Assembly: GCA_037157565.1 (NCBI GenBank)
Contig: JAZHRO010000022.1
Span: 868,001 to 932,000 of the forward strand
Length of the DNA: 64,000 nt
Direction of reading: 5' to 3'
Origin: Thalassia testudinum
Taxonomy: Eukaryota; Streptophyta; Magnoliopsida; Alismatales; Hydrocharitaceae
The notes under the pieces are model-generated. The model made no database searches, was not told where the DNA came from, and was given only the letters and a program-made list of their open reading frames with translations. Below are positions 23,301 through 35,300 of the stretch, piece after piece; positions within the stretch are counted from its first letter, which is position 1, and each line of letters opens with the position of its first letter. Made by a program: the position numbers and the translations under genes.

Positions 23301-26300
23301 AGGGAAGTGATCTTCTCTATCGACCATAAAGACGAGGGCCTCTTGAGAGTCGTGAGAGAGATGTGGGGTAGGGATGATGGAGGGGGGAATCTCCATCATC
23401 ACTCTTGTGATCTCGTCAATTACAAGTGCCGAGCAAGAGGACATCTTGCTAGGGATTGTCGTGACCTTGTGGTGTGCTTGCTATGTGATGGATGCAGACA
23501 TCGAAGGAGGACATGTCCGAGGAGATTAGATGTGATGAAGATGTTGCCTCCATCGCCCACCAACCCCCCATCCTTGGAATTGAAGGCAACGTGGTCGCCT
23601 ACGGTGGGGATCATAGACTCTGTGTTGCAGCTTTCTTTGGTTGGAGACTTTACTCACGGTTCGGTGAGTGTCTCCCAGGTACACGCAGAGGTATCTAAAT
23701 TAGGTTGTCACCAAATCACTAGAAGGTTGCTTTGATCTCATCGTCAAGAGTTCTACTATTTGATTTGGTGAAATCTAATTTGGATCGATTGCGGTTTGTG
23801 GAGTCGATTCTTGGGATTGTTTCTATTAGATGGAGGCTCTTGAGTCATTGTGAGGGCGTGCTTGAAGAGAGGGCACCAACGTGGCCTTTAATCAAGGTTT
23901 GTATTTTAGGTGTGCCTCTTGGATTACGAACGCTTCAGGTGGTTGAAGCGGCGTGTGCCTTGTTTGCTCGGGTTAGGAGTGCGAATGGATTGGAATTGTC
24001 AAAGGCGATGCATCCTCTAACATCGTTGAGGCGGAGTTGCTTGTGTGTCGAGTAATCTCGGAGAAGATCGTTCTTTGACTTGGAGGCTCTTTGTGGATTG
24101 TTAGACTCATTGAGAAAATCGCTGCTAGTGGTAATCAACTCACAAGTCCTATGCAGCAGTGGCAGCTACCAGACCACTGCAGATGACCCCCTCTTTGCCA
24201 GAGCAATGTCACGGGAGGCAGATCTGGCGGCCAGTGAGTGGGCAAGATTTGAAATTCGAATCTAAATGAGCTGGACACTCGGCTGGCACACCCAAATCAG
24301 ATCCTATTTTTTGGGTGACCAAGTTTCCTGATTTGGAAACTAACGACCCCCCTTTTGTGGTGCTAAACTTGTGGGTGACATGATGTGAACAAGGGATTAG
24401 TCATTGATGGTGCTAAATAGGTGGCAACCTGATCCGTATTCAGATCCGATCCTGGTGAATCTAAACCCATACCCACAAATGTTCCCACTAGACCTCCTTT
24501 TCTTGATTTGGGTCCTATTGGTCTGAATATGTCACCTTTGCAGGAATGGGCTTCTGAACCACATGCTTTTGGTTGTCCCTTTGTCGAGCCGGTATGCTGT
24601 AACAAGTTTTCGCCTGACCAGCCACGATTACTGATCTATCAGATGGAACTGGTGGGCGATGCTGAAGATGGCAGCTGCTTTGTTGATGCAACAGTAGCAG
24701 GCAATTTGGCAGCAGCAGAAGGTGATGTGACAACTGCTGCTGCTAGCGACAGGGCAGACATGGGCAATTGTGGTGCAGGTCTGGTTGATGCTGCAGCTGC
24801 TGCAGCAACGTGCGATGTGGCAGATGTGGGATCGATTATGGGTGTGGTGCAGATAGTGGATGTGGCTGGAGTTCCAGAGAATGGGCAGCATGACATACAA
24901 GAGGTCACAGACTTAAATGACTTGGGCCAAGAAAAGAAGGGGCCAAATGTTGGCAATATCAAGAGACGTACTTCATCGTCAAGTAAATCATCCAAGTCAA
25001 CAAAGCTAGAGAGACCAAAGCATAAGATGTTCAACTCCCGCTACAAGAGAAAAATCATTTACAAGAAGAGAAGCATGCAACAGGAAGTACAAACAAAGGG
25101 GAAGACGCTAAAGGAGATTGATAATCATGTGGCGAAGGTTTTAAATGTGAAGAAAAAAAATCGGAGGGGGGGGGAAGAATCTTGTTTCTGATGATTAGAG
25201 TGCTATCTTGGAACATCCGTAGTTTTCGTGACCAGGCGCGAAGATTGGCTCTGGGGAGATACCTCGTGGAATGTAGGATTGATTGCACACTATTTCAAGA
25301 AACTCATCTTAAGGCTATTGACTCACTGACAAAGCGGAGCATTTGTGGAGGCAGATTCACGGATTTCTTGGAGGTAAAGGCAGTGGGGAGGTTCGGAGGC
25401 TTAATCTTGCTGTGGAACAATAACTCATTCTTGATTGCATCCAGGATTATCATAGGATCCTTTATAAGAAATTATGATGGGTTGGCCATGGCTATATCTT
25501 GTGTTTAGGGGTCGTGTGACAAGGTATTAAGGCCTCTATTGTGGAAGGAGATGGGGTAGGTAGCTGGTATGGTCGATGGTTGTCCATGGTTGATAAGAGG
25601 AGACTTTAATGCTTCCTTATCCTCAAAGGATTGGCTAGACGAGAGGTGAGATTAGACGAATTTTGATTTCCAAAGAACTCGTGAGGATTTGGAGCTTATT
25701 GGTCTACCCATATTTGGGGCACAATACACACGGAGGAATGGAGCTGATGCGGCTTCAAAGATTGATAGATTCATATATAACATTGCTATGGCAGAGGCAT
25801 TTTAGGGAGCCAAGGTCAGGATCAGGGATCACCCTTTCTTGGACCATACTCTACTGGTGGTGCATAATAAGGGGCTAGCACACTCTACTTACTTTAAGTT
25901 CCAAAAGTCTTGCCTTAAGGAACAGGGATTCCGTGATTTTATTTGAGAAATGGGTGGGTATTCCGGTTTCCACCTTGGCAATGCATACCTTGGCAATGAA
26001 AATGCAATGCATTAGAGTAGACTTGACTATATATAAAAAGGAGTTGTCGGAGCATAAAAAAGGCAAGTTTGGAGGCTTTGCAGGGGGTTTCCTTGTTAAA
26101 TAAGAGGGAGGAGATACAACCATTCTCTGAGGTGGAAACCTGGGAGAGAAGGAAATGGTAATCGCCTAGGAGGACCTCAAGCAGAAATGGATTGGAGATA
26201 GAATCGAGACAAATTTAGCTTAAGGAGGGAGATTCAAACACGAGGTTCTTCCACATGTCAATGAGTGCCAGGAGAAGATCTATCCTTATTGCTTCTTTGA

Positions 26301-29300
26301 AGGTAAGGGAGATTGTTCTTCAATAGAGAACATATTCATTTCCATGATTTTACGAGGCGCAACCAATAATGGAATGGAGAGTTGGTGGTTTTGACATGCT
26401 ACGTATTGATGAGAATATGAAGTGGGATTTGACTAGGGAAGTCACAGAGGAGGAGGTCTTAGTAGCCGTACGAGGCTTAAAAGTGGAAGGAGCTCCTGGT
26501 CCTAATGGCTTGTAAGTGCTTGTCTATAGGGAGCTGCGGGAGATTGTGGGGAATGATTTCATGGCAATGATTTGAGAATTTTTCAATGGTAATCGTGACT
26601 TTGACAGATTAAACATATTCTAGTTATTTTTCCTACCAAAAAGACTAGGTGCAAAGACCATTGAAGCATACAAATTGATTGCCCTTCCCAATGTCATTTA
26701 ACTGATAGTGGCAAAAGGCTTGGCTAACAGATTGCAAGTAGTGTTACCTAAGATCATTAGTCTCGTCCAATCCGCATTCATAAAGGGTAGATCTTTATAG
26801 GAGTCTTTTGTTCTAGCCAAACAGATGACAACAACATGGACGACAAGGGGAGTGGAGGCTTTCATGTGGAAAATGGATGTCTCAGAGTGTTATGATTCAG
26901 TGGTATGGACATACCCTTTGAAAATTCTAAGAAGGAGGGGGTTCCTAGAGGAATGGGTTCAATTGATGAAGAGGAGCGTCATTACTTCCCCCTTTGCTGC
27001 CTTGGTGAATGGTTGCTTTGTGGGTTCATATACCTAACCATAATGGGGAGTTAGGCAAGGGTGTCCTTTAGCTTCTCTTTATTCAACATTGCTGTGGATA
27101 CCCTTGCTAGCTTGGCTTTTAAAGCATGCGGAGATGGTCTCGTCGCAAGATTCAGGATTCATGGTGATAAATCTCTCCTCACGCCAATCTTACGATATGC
27201 GGATGATACTACTTTTTTTGTGGAAGGTGGTATTATCCAAGCCTTACATCTGTCTGGTGTGGTGAGGATTTTCGCATAGACTTTGGGCCTGAGGATCAAT
27301 GAGAGAATTTGCATGTGCCCCCTTTAATATGGATAGGCAGACGTCTACAAGTATTGCGAATACCCTCAAGTCACTGATAGTATGCCTACCACTTATTTGG
27401 GGCTCCTGTTGAGAGGAAAGCGGTTACTGTCTTCAGATTGGAACGGGCTGATTGAATGGGTAGCAAAAAGACTATCCTCCTGGAGTGTTAATCTACTTTC
27501 AAGAGGTGGACGCCTTGTGCTTCTCAATTCAGTTTTATCTTCCATACATGTTTTTTATTTTTCCATGTTTAGACCCCAAAAGAAGATGCTTCAAAAAATC
27601 TTTTTGGAAGGGTCCAGACCATGAGGGGAGGTTCCTACAACTGGTGAACTGGGGGAGATTTGTCAACCAAAGAAGAGGGGTGGGTTAGGAGTACAGCTCC
27701 TCAAAGGATTTAACTAGGCCTTGTTACTCAAATGAGTGGTTTGGTTGTTGGAGGGTGGTGATTCAGTGCAGATCAAATTGATTCAAGACTTTCATGGATC
27801 GAGTTTAAATGTGCAGGAAAGAGTGGTTTTAAGGCGTGGTGACTCTGCCTTTTGGAGGTCTATTGTGGCAATCATGAGGGATTATGCACTGTTTTTCACA
27901 CTAGTTTTGGGTGGAGGAGATTGCTTTAGATTTTGGAAAGATAATTGGTCCAAAAATAGAGAGTTGTCAAGCCTTTTTCCACATTTTTTCCAGCTGGCCC
28001 GCAACAAAGAAGATAGGATGACGGATGTTTGGGATAGTCAAACATGATGCTGGAGTCTAATTCTACCCTAGGAACTGTCAGAGGATACTCTTGCTGATTT
28101 TCAGGGGCTTATGGCTCTAATTTCAGACCTGCAACCAGCCATAAATAAGCTAGACCGGATGATGTGGATGGGTGGTACATTCTTGGTTGCAAGAGCGTAT
28201 AGAAAGATTACGACAGATGCAACCCAAATGACTGATATCAGTAGTGATTGTGCTAAATTATGGAAGTTGAAGGTACATTTAAAGATAAAGATTTTTATGT
28301 GGCTCCTTTGGAGAAGGAACGTGGTTACCAACAGTGTGAGGAATATGTGGAATCAGGACATTGATGCTGCCTGCCTTTTCTGTCGTGAAGAAGGGGAGGG
28401 CATATCCCATTTATTTCTCAGGTGTACCTTCTCGAGGGAGGTTTGGAGGTCAGCAAATTTGCAAATGGTGGGCACTTCTTCTATTGAAAACCTCTGGAGA
28501 TCTTTTAAAGACAATCTACATGTAGATTTGGTAGGATGGATCAAAATAGTGGCTGATTTATGGTGCTTGTGGCTACAAAGGAATGGTGTCATCTTTTGAA
28601 ATGAGCAGGCATGGGTGGAAAGTGTTGTGATGGAGGCACCTTATTTTTTTCATTTTTGTCTCAACCATCTGAAAGTCCGTTCCATTTATATCAATGAAAT
28701 TCTTTGGTAGGTAATCATCCTTTTTTTTCTCAAAAAAAAAAAGTAATTGGTAAGTTTATGATGGCACACAAGTTAGTGTTACAATTTTACTAATTAATGC
28801 AATCTATATTTATCTGTTATGCAAAAAGAAGAAGAAACTGAAGAAGGCAGTTAACAAGGTGAAAGCAAATGCTTGGGAGCATACGTGCAGTGAACTTGAC
28901 TCTAAAGAAAGGGAAAAAGATATCCTTAAGCTAACTAAAGGAGATAAAGTGTATCAAGGACGATGAACACTTGTAGCTAACAAAGATATCGAGACAAGGT
29001 GAAAAAATTATTTTGAAACTTATTTAAATTATACCAGCTATTGACGGATACAAAGGAAGCAGAGGATGCTCTTCAGGCCACAAACACTGTTGGACATGAC
29101 ATGTATGTAGATGTTTAGAAATAGGAGGGGAATGAAGAATTGACTTGGTCCACAAAATTCTTATTGCTAATTGGAAAGCAAGAGGATACCAGAGAAATGG
29201 AGGGAAAGTATTGTGATATCTTCCATGATAGACTTGGGTGGGGAATATTTGTTTGTGACTATTTTTGTGTTCCTTGTGTAAATTTGTAAGTTTGTAGAGA

Positions 29301-32300
29301 AAAGGAATAATAAATGGTCCCACTTTTAGAGTTTTACCTTATGTGCCAATGGTTTGGCATTTTGCTTGTGAATTCAACTATTGGGAAGGGTTTGGAATGT
29401 TCTCAGTTTGGTCCGTAAGTGGTGCTGGCCTTATAGCATCGAGGGTCATTTCCCTCGTATGAAGACTGAAAAGCAATAATTATGGGCTGATTCATTGTTG
29501 AGTCTTTTGCACAATATCCTGTTAACTATTTGGTACTTGGATTTTTTTGTTTGCCCCACCTCACTTGGTATGCTTGGCTGTCTTTGTGGGCCTATGTAAA
29601 TGGCCTTGTCAATGGCTTTCATTCGATAAGGATGTCTCCTCCCATGAAGCGCGATGGCTATTTGCAGTATAAAGCAATTAGACACTGGTCTTCTAGGTGT
29701 TCTTAGTCTATTTTTTGTTACCTCTTTTGTTATTGTATAATGTGTGGGAAAAACACCTTGACTTGGGTAAACATGTAGTGTTTAATGATATTTCCACGAA
29801 TGTGCATTGCATTTTAGAAACAAAAAAGGTCGAAGACCACACGTTTTAAGTTATATACACCAGATATTCTCACAAAGGTCTTGGATCCAAGCATCATTTT
29901 TGCACTAGGCTTGATTCCGTTGCTCCTGTCAAGCATAACTTGGTGATAGAAGAGACTCTACTAGTTCAAGGGGCTTGTTTAGTAGCATTTGCTTTTACAG
30001 TGGTCTGTATCTAATTGCACTGGGCTCTTCTATCAGAAATGCTTAGATAATTCTGTGAGTTTGATGTTAGAAATAACTTCTGACAGGGATATTTACACTT
30101 TCTTCTTTAACCATACCACAAGCATCTCAAATGTTGTATATGCTCTATTGTGATTCTTGCTGTTTCACAATGGCATAAACACACCATATTTAGGGTCTTG
30201 TAATTTTTCTTCACTTTCTATCTGAAAATATGTCTAGATAATCTAATATCTTATCAAGCAGTCTGAGAAGCCATAAGGATGTTGGCAAGTATGACCATCC
30301 TTGCCATCTTCAAATCCTTAACCTGTCGTATACTTTTTAAATGTTCTTAACAGAGTTTACCGGACCACAAGAAACCTGACATTGAGAAAGAATTCCAGAA
30401 GCTGATTAGTGGCTGGCCATTGAAAGTAGTGAAGCGGACAAAAGGTGACAAGAAGGTATCTATCTAGAGTGCCTCTTGATTTTTTTTAATGCTATATTAG
30501 TTGAATCAAAAGCTTTTCTTAGGGGGAATCATGATTGATATTTTTCCTGCTACATCTGGGCAGTTTATTAGATCTGATGTCGAAGTATATGCCTGACAAT
30601 AATAGCAATAAATAAGCACCTTTTGTATCAATAAGCTTATTGTCATTTTATCTGCTGGTATACATTTCTAACACTCCACAAAGATTAGCAAATTCTAGAA
30701 CCCAAGATGGAAAAGTTTTTTTTTTTTTCAGATTGAGAAAACATCCTAGATCACCAGTAAAAATGCTCAAATCCTAATAACCATACCACCACAACTAAGA
30801 AAACATCTTGAGTATAACCATCACAATATCATAGCATAGCAACTGAGAAAATATTCTAATATGACTGAGATACACTCTAGTTATCTTATTTGTTCCTTTT
30901 GCATTGTTTATTTATTTTATGTTCTATTGGTTCTCTGGAATAATTTATCCAATAACTCTATATAAAGAAGTGTAGGATTTTTTTGTGGAATAGGATCATT
31001 TGTTTTCTCTCACTTGGTATCAGAGCGGCGATCCTAGATCAATGCTCAAGTATCCCACCAAAATAAGCCTTCGACCCATCCCACCAAAACCCAAGAATCC
31101 TCTCCTCATTCCTCGCCACCATCGCCTCTACCAGCGACAGCAGTGTCGGCAGAGGTGCTACCACCGGTAGGGGAGGCAACGCGACAGGGCCTAGCGGCCT
31201 CAATGGCGACACAGCAGGGCTCAGTAGCCCCAACGGCGATGTAGCAGGGCCCAGCGCCCCGATCTACTACTGTAGCAGTGTCTCAACCCCACTAGCTGGT
31301 AGCAGCATCGCTGGTGGGTCTGGGCAAATCAATAATGGCGAGGGGGAGGCAGCAGCCTCCTGTTGAGGGTTTCTAGGGGCACTGTTTGAAATGCCGATTT
31401 TGATGCCATGCCGATAAAATTCTAAGTATGCATTTCGTGGGCATGTTGAGGGCATGCTGTGGAAATACTCGTTTTTTGATGGCCATGCCGATGGGCATGC
31501 CGAGGGCACGCTGTGGAAATGTCGAGGGTATGTCGACAACATGCCGATAAAAAATCGCATAAATAATCAAAATGATATCATTTTCAGAAAATAATGATTG
31601 TGTAACAATAAAGGTATTTCATAATGACCATGTGTGTGTGTGTGTGTCCTTAGACCCTTACATTCCTCAATATCGACCTTCTATGCCCTTGGGATTCCAG
31701 AAATCGACCTGTGGCAGCAACACCTTCGCCCAGTAGCATCAGACTCGGCACCATCATCGGCATGCCCTTGAAATCGTCGACACACCTGTAAACCGATGCT
31801 ATAATCATCTCGGCATGACCCCCTCCCCAAAATAGCCTTGCCGACAGCATGCCGTCAGCATTTAAATCACTGTCTATGGGTCCCTCCTGGCCCTAGTGTG
31901 CACCTCATAATCTTCAGAGAGCTGCTATGGGTGTCTAACGTGATTTCCAAGAAAGTAATCACTTGGATTTCATGTTAGATCACTGATTTTGTCATCTATA
32001 GGGATTCTGTAAAAATGAAAATCTGATTTCAGATCTGATTTTGGTGTCTTCCCACGATTTTTGACCATCATGGCTTCTTCGTCTTCATTCGAGATGTCAT
32101 CGGAGACAAATCAGGAGAGTGGGAACTACAAAAACCTGTGTTTTGTTCCCATAGTGAAGTTGGATAAGACCAACTATGCTTGTTGGTCATAAATGTTCCT
32201 GATGACTGCCGAGGGTCATGACAAGATGCATCTTCTCCTTAAGCCAGCGCCTCAGAACATGATCAGGAAGTGCGCGACATGGAAAAAGGATGATGTTATG

Positions 32301-35300
32301 GTAAGAGTTGATTATGAATGCAGTCTCGCCCAAGATTGGAGATGGTATTATGTACTACAAAACTGCAAAGAATATGTGGGATTCTCTTCATAACACGTAC
32401 TCTCATGGAAAGAATTTCAGCAAGATGTATCAGATCTACAGTGAGATATACTCTCAGGTAGGAAGGTCAGCCCTTGACACAGGATTATGTTACATTGAAA
32501 GGACTTCTAGAGAAGTACAACTCATGTAGGCCTATGTGCTCATGTGCTTCTTAGTAAAACTATCGCAAGGAAACTGCAATTTTGCATTTCCTCTTTGGAT
32601 TGGGCTTAGAGTATGATTCTGCACGCTCTCAGATATTAACTTTGTCAGATCTTCCCTCTCTTGAGGAGACGTACAATTGGCTTAGCAGGATTACTGTCTA
32701 CCCCTCTTCCAGAGATTAGTGGACAGACTTCTGCTTTAACAGTTGGTGGAAGTCGGGGGCCTCAGGGTTCTCCCTCTACTCGTGGATGTGGACAAGGTAA
32801 AGGACAGACGAGCAAACCACATCCTATGTGTACTTTCTGTGGTCGGATTGGCCATGTGGAGACTTCCTGTTGTCCAAGCATGGGAGACCTCCTATGGCCA
32901 ATTAGGTTGTTACCACTTCTAAGACAGAGTCAGATACAGTGTCACGAGTAGAATATCATGTGGTGCAGCGACTTGCTCAGATCACTTAGGAGACCCCTTC
33001 ATCCTCTGACACTGCTGCCATAGCCTCCTCAGGTACAGATTGTATTTTTGGTGTTTTTGACAGGTTTACTTGGCTAGTTGATTCTAGTGCATCACGACAC
33101 TTGAGTGGTGACCATAGTTGCTTTCAACATCTTCAGTTTGTGCATCCTGGTAGGATAGTTCAGGTAGCAGATGGGAAGCATTCTAGAATTGATAGTCGGG
33201 GGGAGGTGCCTGTTACCCTCACCATAAGATTGCCTAATGTTCTATTTGTTCTAGATCTTCCTATGAGTTTATTGTCTATTAGCAGGATTACGAAGGATCT
33301 CAATTGCAGGGTGATTTTTGATGATGTTGATTGTGTGTTTCAGGACAAGCTCATGGGGAGGATGATTGATGGCGGACATGAAGAGGGGGTGTGTATCGGT
33401 TGTGTCAGACGCCACTTGCAGCATCATGCCAGGGAGGTGTGTCTTGGTCATCCATCTTTGGATAGGCTTCGTCACATCATTCTTCATCTCTCACCAGCCA
33501 CTGAGATTCACTCTGATGCATGTCAGATGGGAAAGCACTACATATCTACTTATTCTGCTAGCTCTACTATTGCTGAGTCTGTTTTTGATTTGCTACATTT
33601 AGATGTATGAGGCCCTAGTTGTATTCCAGACTGATTGGGTCAGATATTATTTGGTGATTGTGGATGACTATTCCAGACTGTCCTGGGTATTTTTGTTAAA
33701 GAATAAGTCAAATGTTAGGTCTGTCATTAAGACTTTCATTATTGAAATAAAAAATCAGTTTACTTTTATCGTCAAAGTTATTCGTACTGACAATGCACTT
33801 GAGTTTCGTACTGCATGATGACAACTTTTTACAGATCTCATGGAGTGGTTCATCAAAACACATCCCCATACATCTCAGCAAAATGGGGTGGCAGAAAGGA
33901 AGCACAAGCATCTTTTAGATGTGGTTCGGACTTTATTGATTCATTATAATGTTCCTTCACAGCATGTTATTTGATTAACATGATGCCTACTTTTGTTATA
34001 TCTGAGCAAGTGCCATGGCAGATATTGTATCCAGACCAAGAGTTGTTTCAGTTGCCAACCTGAATTTTTGGTTGTGTAACCTTTGTGCACATTATTGGGC
34101 CTAGTAGAGATAAACTGGTCCCTAGAGCTTGTGAATCATAACATCTATAGCCCTTCTGAGTATAAATATATTCCAAAAAAATACAGAGCTTGGTTTCAGA
34201 AGTTACCAGAAGTCATTGAAGATATGGGACTCAATAAGTCATCTTCTGATCATTCCTTGTTTGTGCGGAAGACAGAAAAGGGAACTGTTGTGCTTCTTGT
34301 CTATGTAGATGATCTTATTATCACTGGTGATGATGTAGCTGGGATAATTGAGGTCAAGCAGAGGTTGACTAAAAAATTTTTTATGAATGATCTTGGTCCC
34401 TTGAGATATTTCTTGGGCATCGAGGTGGCAAGAGGCAAGGGAGGTATTGTTTTTAGAGGAAATATGCTCTTGATTTGTTGCAGGAGACTGGGATGTTAGG
34501 ATCCAAGTTAGCCAACACACCCATGGACCCAAAGATGCACTTGTATGATGTAGAGTCACAGGTCAGAGTGTAGAGGATAGACAGTTGATTGGGAAACTGC
34601 TCTACTTCACTATCACTTATCTAGACATCTCTCTTGCTATTGGAAAACTCAGCCAATTTATGGATAAGTCAACCAAGCAGCACTGGGATGCTATCATGCA
34701 GGTGCTCAAGTACTTGAAATGAGCACCAGGTCGTAGATTGTTATACAAGAAAGGCAAGTCTATGACTATAGTGGGATATTACAATGTTGACTATGTTGGA
34801 TGCCTTTCTGACAGTAAATCGACTGTGGGTTTTTTGCACTTATGTGGCTGGTAATCTGGTGACATGGAGGAGCAAAAAGTAGAGTTTTGTGTCCAAGTCC
34901 AGTGCTAAGTCAGAATATAGAGCAATGGCACAGACAACTGTTGAGCTTGTGTGGGTGAGATCTGTCCTGCTTGACTTGCATGTCAAGATTGAAGAGCTCA
35001 TGGAGATGAGATTTGACAATCGAGCTGCCACCTATATAGCCAATAATCCTATGTTCCATAAGCAGACAAAGCATGTGGAGATTGATTGTCACCATACTAG
35101 AGATCTGATTCAGAGGGGACTGCTCTTCACCACGCTAGTTACTTCAAAGAACCAAACTGCAGATATATTTACTAAGCCTCTTGCCAAGTCTGCTTTTTAT
35201 GCTTGTTGTGACAAGCTAAGCATGATAGATATTTATGCTCCAGCTTAAAGGGGAGTATTGAGATACACTCTAGTTATCTTATTTGTTCTTTTTGCATTGT

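Larger units (their letters stand above)
23290..28743 (+). mobile_element. L1-like LINE, nearly full length, decayed
   Basis: ORF1 (zinc knuckle, DUF4283-like part, Ala-rich and basic tail), overlapping ORF2 (endonuclease, RT, zf-RVT) and a terminal A-run (about 28732-28743) occur in the right order over 5.4 kb. No LTRs. It is related to the LINE at 1-4122. Interrupted by stops and frameshifts throughout, so immobile without help. The 5' boundary and target duplication are not visible. Confidence 0.85.

Noticed and set aside
31380..31873. CACTA-type transposon because of the CACTG sequence at the edge
   Set aside because: CACTGT is in direct, not inverted, orientation on both sides, as in a target duplication; CACTA elements end in inverted CACTA/TAGTG.
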